Assembly (NCBI GenBank): GCA_945867285.1
Contig: CAMBHX010000066.1
Location: forward strand, 1 to 8,753
Reading direction: 5' to 3'
Source: Sulfuricurvum sp. IAE1
GTDB taxonomy: Bacteria; Campylobacterota; Campylobacteria; Campylobacterales; Sulfurimonadaceae
Length of the DNA: 8,753 bases
In this document: piece after piece, positions 6,522 to 8,753 of the stretch
How positions within the stretch are numbered: position 1 is the first letter of the stretch
Layout: each line of letters begins with the position of its first letter
Position numbers and translations under genes: made by a program
Notes under the pieces: model-generated
The model's database searches: none
What the model was told of the DNA's origin: nothing
What the model saw: the letters and a program-made list of their open reading frames with translations, nothing else

Positions 6522-6550
6522 AGTGTAGCGTAAATAGAGTAATATATCAA
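6522..6550 (-). promoter_or_regulatory. Promoter of the arsIRC operon
   Basis: The minus strand reads TTGATA (6550-6545), 17 bp, then TACACT (6527-6522). The -35 box has one mismatch from TTGACA and the spacing is ideal. The -10 box is moderate. Transcription would start near 6515, leaving a leader of about 37 nt before arsI. The -35 box lies inside the palindrome at 6537-6570, so a bound repressor would block RNA polymerase. Confidence 0.6.
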
Positions 6551-6570
6551 GATATATTGATATATTACTC
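6537..6570. promoter_or_regulatory. Palindromic operator, probable ArsR binding site
   Basis: GAGTAATATATCAA (6537-6550) and its exact reverse complement TTGATATATTACTC (6557-6570) flank a 6-bp spacer, GATATA. This is a perfect 14-bp inverted repeat. Inside it a second perfect palindrome, AATATATC-AA-GATATATT (6541-6558), is offset from the first, and GATATATT occurs twice in tandem (6551-6566). ArsR-family repressors bind such AT-rich dyads (family knowledge). The location over the -35 box fits repression by the ArsR encoded two genes down. Confidence 0.75.
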
Positions 6571-6612
6571 AGTTGGATACGATGTGATATATGTAAAATA
6601 GTATCATTCTTT

Positions 6613-7170
6613 CTAAAACAACGTCCCTTGTAACGCTTTGAGCTTAAAGCTTTTACGATGAATGTCACACTGTCCAAATTGTCGAATAGCTTCGATATGA
6701 TTTTTTGAGCCGTATCCTTTATGACCCTCAAATCCATATTGCGGGTAGCTCTTTGCGTATTCGTGCATCTCTCGATCACGGGTTACTTTGGCGAGTATCG
6801 ACGCGGCACTGACTTCGGGAACGGTGGCGTCTGCTTTGACGAGGGTTTTGAGGCCACTTACCCCAAAGGTTGAGTTTCCATCGTAGAGATAGTCGGCTTC
6901 CCCGATTGTTGCAATAATTTCCCGTAACCCCTGTGCGAGACATTTGGAGAGTCCTAGTTCATCAATAGTTGTGGCACTAAAGGTGACAATATGATATGTG
7001 GAGCTTTGGACAATCTCTTCAAATAGACCCTCTCGTTTTTTTTCACTGAGTTTTTTGGAATCGGCAAGTCCTGCTATGGGTCGGTGTAAAATCACCCCCG
7101 CAATACACAACGACCCTGCCAATGGTCCTCGTCCTGCTTCGTCAATGCCGCAAAAAGGGAGAGTTTTCAT
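6613..7170 (-). CDS. rnhB: Ribonuclease HII
   Basis: A 185-residue cytoplasmic endonuclease that cuts the RNA strand of RNA-DNA hybrids and nicks at single ribonucleotides left in DNA. The signature GIDEAGRGPLAG is at residues 8-19. The four catalytic acids are all present: Asp10, Glu11, Asp97 in YDGN and Asp114 in KADATVPEVSAASILAKVTRD. GYGSKNH (152-158) and the C-terminal HRKSF (171-175) are also typical. Length fits the compact form of the family (about 190). The ATG at 7170 overlaps the stop of the upstream ATPase gene as ATGA, with GGAGAGG about 8 nt upstream. The two genes are probably co-transcribed. The gene ends 43 bp before the ars operator palindrome, with no clear terminator of its own. 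Confidence 0.96.
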   Translation of the reverse strand: MKTLPFCGIDEAGRGPLAGSLCIAGVILHRPIAGLADSKKLSEKKREGLFEEIVQSSTYHIVTFSATTIDELGLSKCLAQGLREIIATIGEADYLYDGNSTFGVSGLKTLVKADATVPEVSAASILAKVTRDREMHEYAKSYPQYGFEGHKGYGSKNHIEAIRQFGQCDIHRKSFKLKALQGTLF

Positions 7171-8240
7171 TCGTCATCCTCTCCAAGTGCCCATTGTGAG
7201 AAGGGGACCATCTCAATAGCCGCTATGGGGTGTGAGAGGGTGTTTTCGAGATTCATTGTCACAACAATGACGTCACGGATTTGGTGTGTGATGATAAACC
7301 CCTCCAGTGCTTCTACTTTTTTGAACAAAGCATGTTCGTTGGCAAAAGCGGAGGCGATGATGATTTGATGACGCTGTGGAAGATAAAAATCAATTCCCTC
7401 ATCATAGTAAGATTCAATATTGTGTTTCATGAGTTCCAAAAAAATCAAGTTTTCAAATATTTTCCCAAAATGTTTTTGCAGTGTCAGGGCATGTTTGATA
7501 GCAATGTCACAGACGTAGAGTTTTTTGGGTGCATTGGGGTGACCCAGCTTTTCACACCCATAGAGATAATGTTTGTCATACAGTTGTTGCAAGTGGATGT
7601 AGAGCTTGTCTTTGGAGATTTTACGTTCAGTTTTGAGCCGTTCGTAGAGGGTGAATGCGGAGACTTTTTGGGTAATCATTTTGGAGGCTTGGGTCAGAAG
7701 CGAAAACTCTATGTCGCCAAGGGTAGAGGATAAGATTTTTTGGAGGTATAACACTCTCTCCTCTTGGTGCAACTTGTGCATTTTGGGAAAACCACCCAAT
7801 TGAAAAAAGTGGTTGAGTGCTGTCGAATCATAATATTTGGATTCAAACGACAAAAACTCTTCGTAATCGAGTAGATGAAGTTCCAGCGTTTCAAAATCAC
7901 TTTGATTGGGAAGTTGCGAGGAGAGGATGGTTTGCTCTATGGGAAACAGTTTGAGAGCTGGCGTATAATTGTCCAGCGCCAAAATTTTGATTTTATGCTC
8001 ATGGCAAAAAGATTCAAGTTCATTGTTGAGTTCGTCAATAGAAATACGGATATCACTGCAATCGAGATAGAGATACGTGGCTTTTTTGTGTGATAGGAGA
8101 TAATTTTTGATGAGCGCTGTTTTCCCAGATTGGGCAATCCCCTGAATCCAGACGCTTTGCTCATCCAGTGAGGCTTTGCGCTCCACATACCCCGTGTTAT
8201 GCAAATCATATTTGTAGTATTCATCCAGCAAGGTAATCAT
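7167..8240 (-). CDS. P-loop ATPase of the AAA/DUF4143 type
   Basis: A 357-residue protein with an N-terminal ATPase domain and a C-terminal DUF4143-like region. The Walker A motif is GIAQSGKT (residues 34-41) and the likely Walker B is ILALDN (86-91). LHLLDYEEFLSFES (121-134) and QLGGFP (147-152) are hallmarks of this group, in which LxxLSFxEF and GGFP are conserved. Around 200-230 there is a small winged-helix-like stretch, and 260-285 (GKIFENLIFLELMKHNIESYYDEGIDFYLP) resembles the start of the nuclease-like C-terminal domain. The expected strand that follows, usually E/QVK or E/QVxY, reads IIIASAF, so the active site looks decayed. The cellular role of the family is not settled. Upstream of the ATG at 8240 there is no ribosome binding site and no alternative start before a stop codon. 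Its last four bases overlap rnhB. Confidence 0.8.
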   Translation of the reverse strand: MITLLDEYYKYDLHNTGYVERKASLDEQSVWIQGIAQSGKTALIKNYLLSHKKATYLYLDCSDIRISIDELNNELESFCHEHKIKILALDNYTPALKLFPIEQTILSSQLPNQSDFETLELHLLDYEEFLSFESKYYDSTALNHFFQLGGFPKMHKLHQEERVLYLQKILSSTLGDIEFSLLTQASKMITQKVSAFTLYERLKTERKISKDKLYIHLQQLYDKHYLYGCEKLGHPNAPKKLYVCDIAIKHALTLQKHFGKIFENLIFLELMKHNIESYYDEGIDFYLPQRHQIIIASAFANEHALFKKVEALEGFIITHQIRDVIVVTMNLENTLSHPIAAIEMVPFSQWALGEDDE

Positions 8241-8246
8241 AGTGTT

Positions 8247-8255
8247 ATGATAACA
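8247..8255 (-). promoter_or_regulatory. Extended -10 box of the ATPase gene, suggesting a leaderless mRNA
   Basis: The minus strand reads TGTTATCAT, an extended -10 box (TGnTATAAT) with one mismatch. It ends only 6 bases before the ATG at 8240, so transcription would begin at or within a base or two of the start codon. This agrees with the absence of a ribosome binding site. Confidence 0.45.
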
Positions 8256-8278
8256 AAACTTAGTTGTATTTACTGTGC

Positions 8279-8284
8279 TACAAT
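8279..8284 (+). promoter_or_regulatory. -10 box of the TerB/DjlA-like gene
   Basis: TACAAT differs from TATAAT at one base and lies 25 bp before the ATG at 8310. AGTAGGA at 8297-8303 serves as the ribosome binding site. No -35 box is obvious. The promoter is back to back with that of the divergent ATPase gene, about 26 bp away, so polymerases may compete. Confidence 0.45.
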
Positions 8285-8309
8285 CTCATATCTAAAAGTA
8301 GGAATATGT

Positions 8310-8753
8310 ATGACTCAAATCATTATTATCGCATTTATAGTTGCTATTATCTATTGGCTTACCCGTGGGTTTTCGAGCAATCAGCACCAGTATACCAAAC
8401 AACAGTTTGCAGGGTTTAAGCTCACCAAAGACTCTCTAGGGCACAGTGAATTGGGCCTTTTTGTCGCGTTGGTCGCCAAACTTGCTAAATCAGATGGGCG
8501 TGTTGATGAGCTAGAAGCGCAATTGGTGGGCAATATGCTCGACGATATCAGTGCTATTTTCCCTGATTCTGTATTGGCAAAATCGTTGCTCAAAGAGATT
8601 TTTGACGAAGAAAAAGAGGTGGTCAGAAATCTTGACCCCGTAGCAAATGCCTTGTATGAGTTACTCAAAAATGATGGGCTCAAGCGTCAGCGTATGGTAG
8701 AGTTTATGATCAATCTCACCTATATTGACGGGACACTTAGCCGTGATGAAGAG
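8310..8753 (+). CDS. Membrane-anchored TerB-domain protein, DjlA-like, 5' part
   Basis: An open frame of 148 codons from the ATG at 8310 to the right edge, so the C-terminus is missing. Residues 3-17 (QIIIIAFIVAIIYWL) form one membrane anchor, probably with the rest in the cytoplasm. Residues 45-148 form a TerB-like all-helical domain, with two acidic motifs, AKSDGRVDELE (59-69) and TYIDGTLSRDEE (137-148), repeated as in the family and suited to metal binding. In DjlA-type proteins this arrangement is followed by a C-terminal J domain that recruits DnaK; the window ends before that could be seen. AGGA at 8300-8303 lies 6 nt before this ATG. A second ATG at 8306 is in another frame and soon meets a stop. 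Alternatives are a stand-alone TerB tellurite-resistance-like protein. Confidence 0.8.
   Translation, partial: MTQIIIIAFIVAIIYWLTRGFSSNQHQYTKQQFAGFKLTKDSLGHSELGLFVALVAKLAKSDGRVDELEAQLVGNMLDDISAIFPDSVLAKSLLKEIFDEEKEVVRNLDPVANALYELLKNDGLKRQRMVEFMINLTYIDGTLSRDEE

Noticed and set aside
6479..6550. 24-residue N-terminal extension of ArsI from an ATG at 6550
   Set aside because: It would begin inside the operator palindrome and upstream of the -10 box, whereas the ATG at 6478 has a good ribosome binding site and matches the usual start of the family.
6557..6600. Possible plus-strand promoter on the other side of the ars palindrome
   Set aside because: A TTGATA occurs by symmetry, but no well-spaced -10 box follows and no plus-strand gene lies downstream, only antisense to rnhB.
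8381..8683. 100-codon minus-strand open frame opposite the TerB-like gene
   Set aside because: Serine-rich shadow of the TerB-like reading frame, without ribosome binding site or recognisable motifs.

Overview
This window looks like a chromosomal segment from a member of the Campylobacterota (Epsilonproteobacteria), possibly a Sulfuricurvum- or Sulfurimonas-like free-living sulfur oxidiser. That is an inference from several things: AT-rich intergenic DNA, promoters with good -10 boxes but poor -35 boxes, the style of the FliD, RNase HII and TerB-domain proteins, and the absence of long polycistronic metabolic operons. No mobile element, CRISPR array or tRNA is visible.

Layout from left to right. 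(1) Positions 1-1342, minus strand: the 5' part of fliD, the flagellar filament cap gene. It carries two hook-IN repeats and has a convincing sigma-28 promoter just upstream. (2) 1343-1740: a gene-poor stretch that contains a small signal recognition particle RNA on the plus strand (about 1557-1658), with its own -10 box. The SRP RNA is supported by its conserved asymmetric loop, GGAA tetraloop and complete rod-like pairing. (3) 1741-1968, minus: a 75-residue protein of unknown function with an extended -10 promoter and a good ribosome binding site. (4) 2164-5289, plus: a two-gene transport unit, a SulP/SLC26 anion transporter with a STAS domain followed 39 bp later by a Kef-like CPA2 cation/proton antiporter with a TrkA-N domain and a GTG start. 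(5) 5292-6570, minus: a compact arsenic operon, arsI-arsR-arsC, behind a large palindromic operator that covers the -35 box. It ends 2 bp from the antiporter gene and contains no arsenite pump. (6) 6613-8240, minus: a P-loop ATPase of the AAA/DUF4143 type that overlaps rnhB (RNase HII) by 4 bp; the ATPase gene may be leaderless. (7) 8310 to the end, plus: the 5' part of a membrane-anchored TerB/DjlA-like gene, divergent from the ATPase gene.

How the genes may work together. The SulP transporter and the antiporter could couple anion (bicarbonate or sulfate) uptake to cation or proton exchange; substrates cannot be read from the sequence. In the arsenic operon, ArsR would repress the promoter, ArsC would reduce arsenate, and ArsI would demethylate methylarsenite or bind heavy metals. 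The resulting arsenite must be exported by a pump encoded elsewhere. Most of the window is ordinary housekeeping and stress-resistance content. The points most worth a second look are the layered ArsR operator, the pump-less arsIRC operon, the SRP RNA, the ATPase with a decayed C-terminal nuclease-like motif, and the orphan 75-residue gene.
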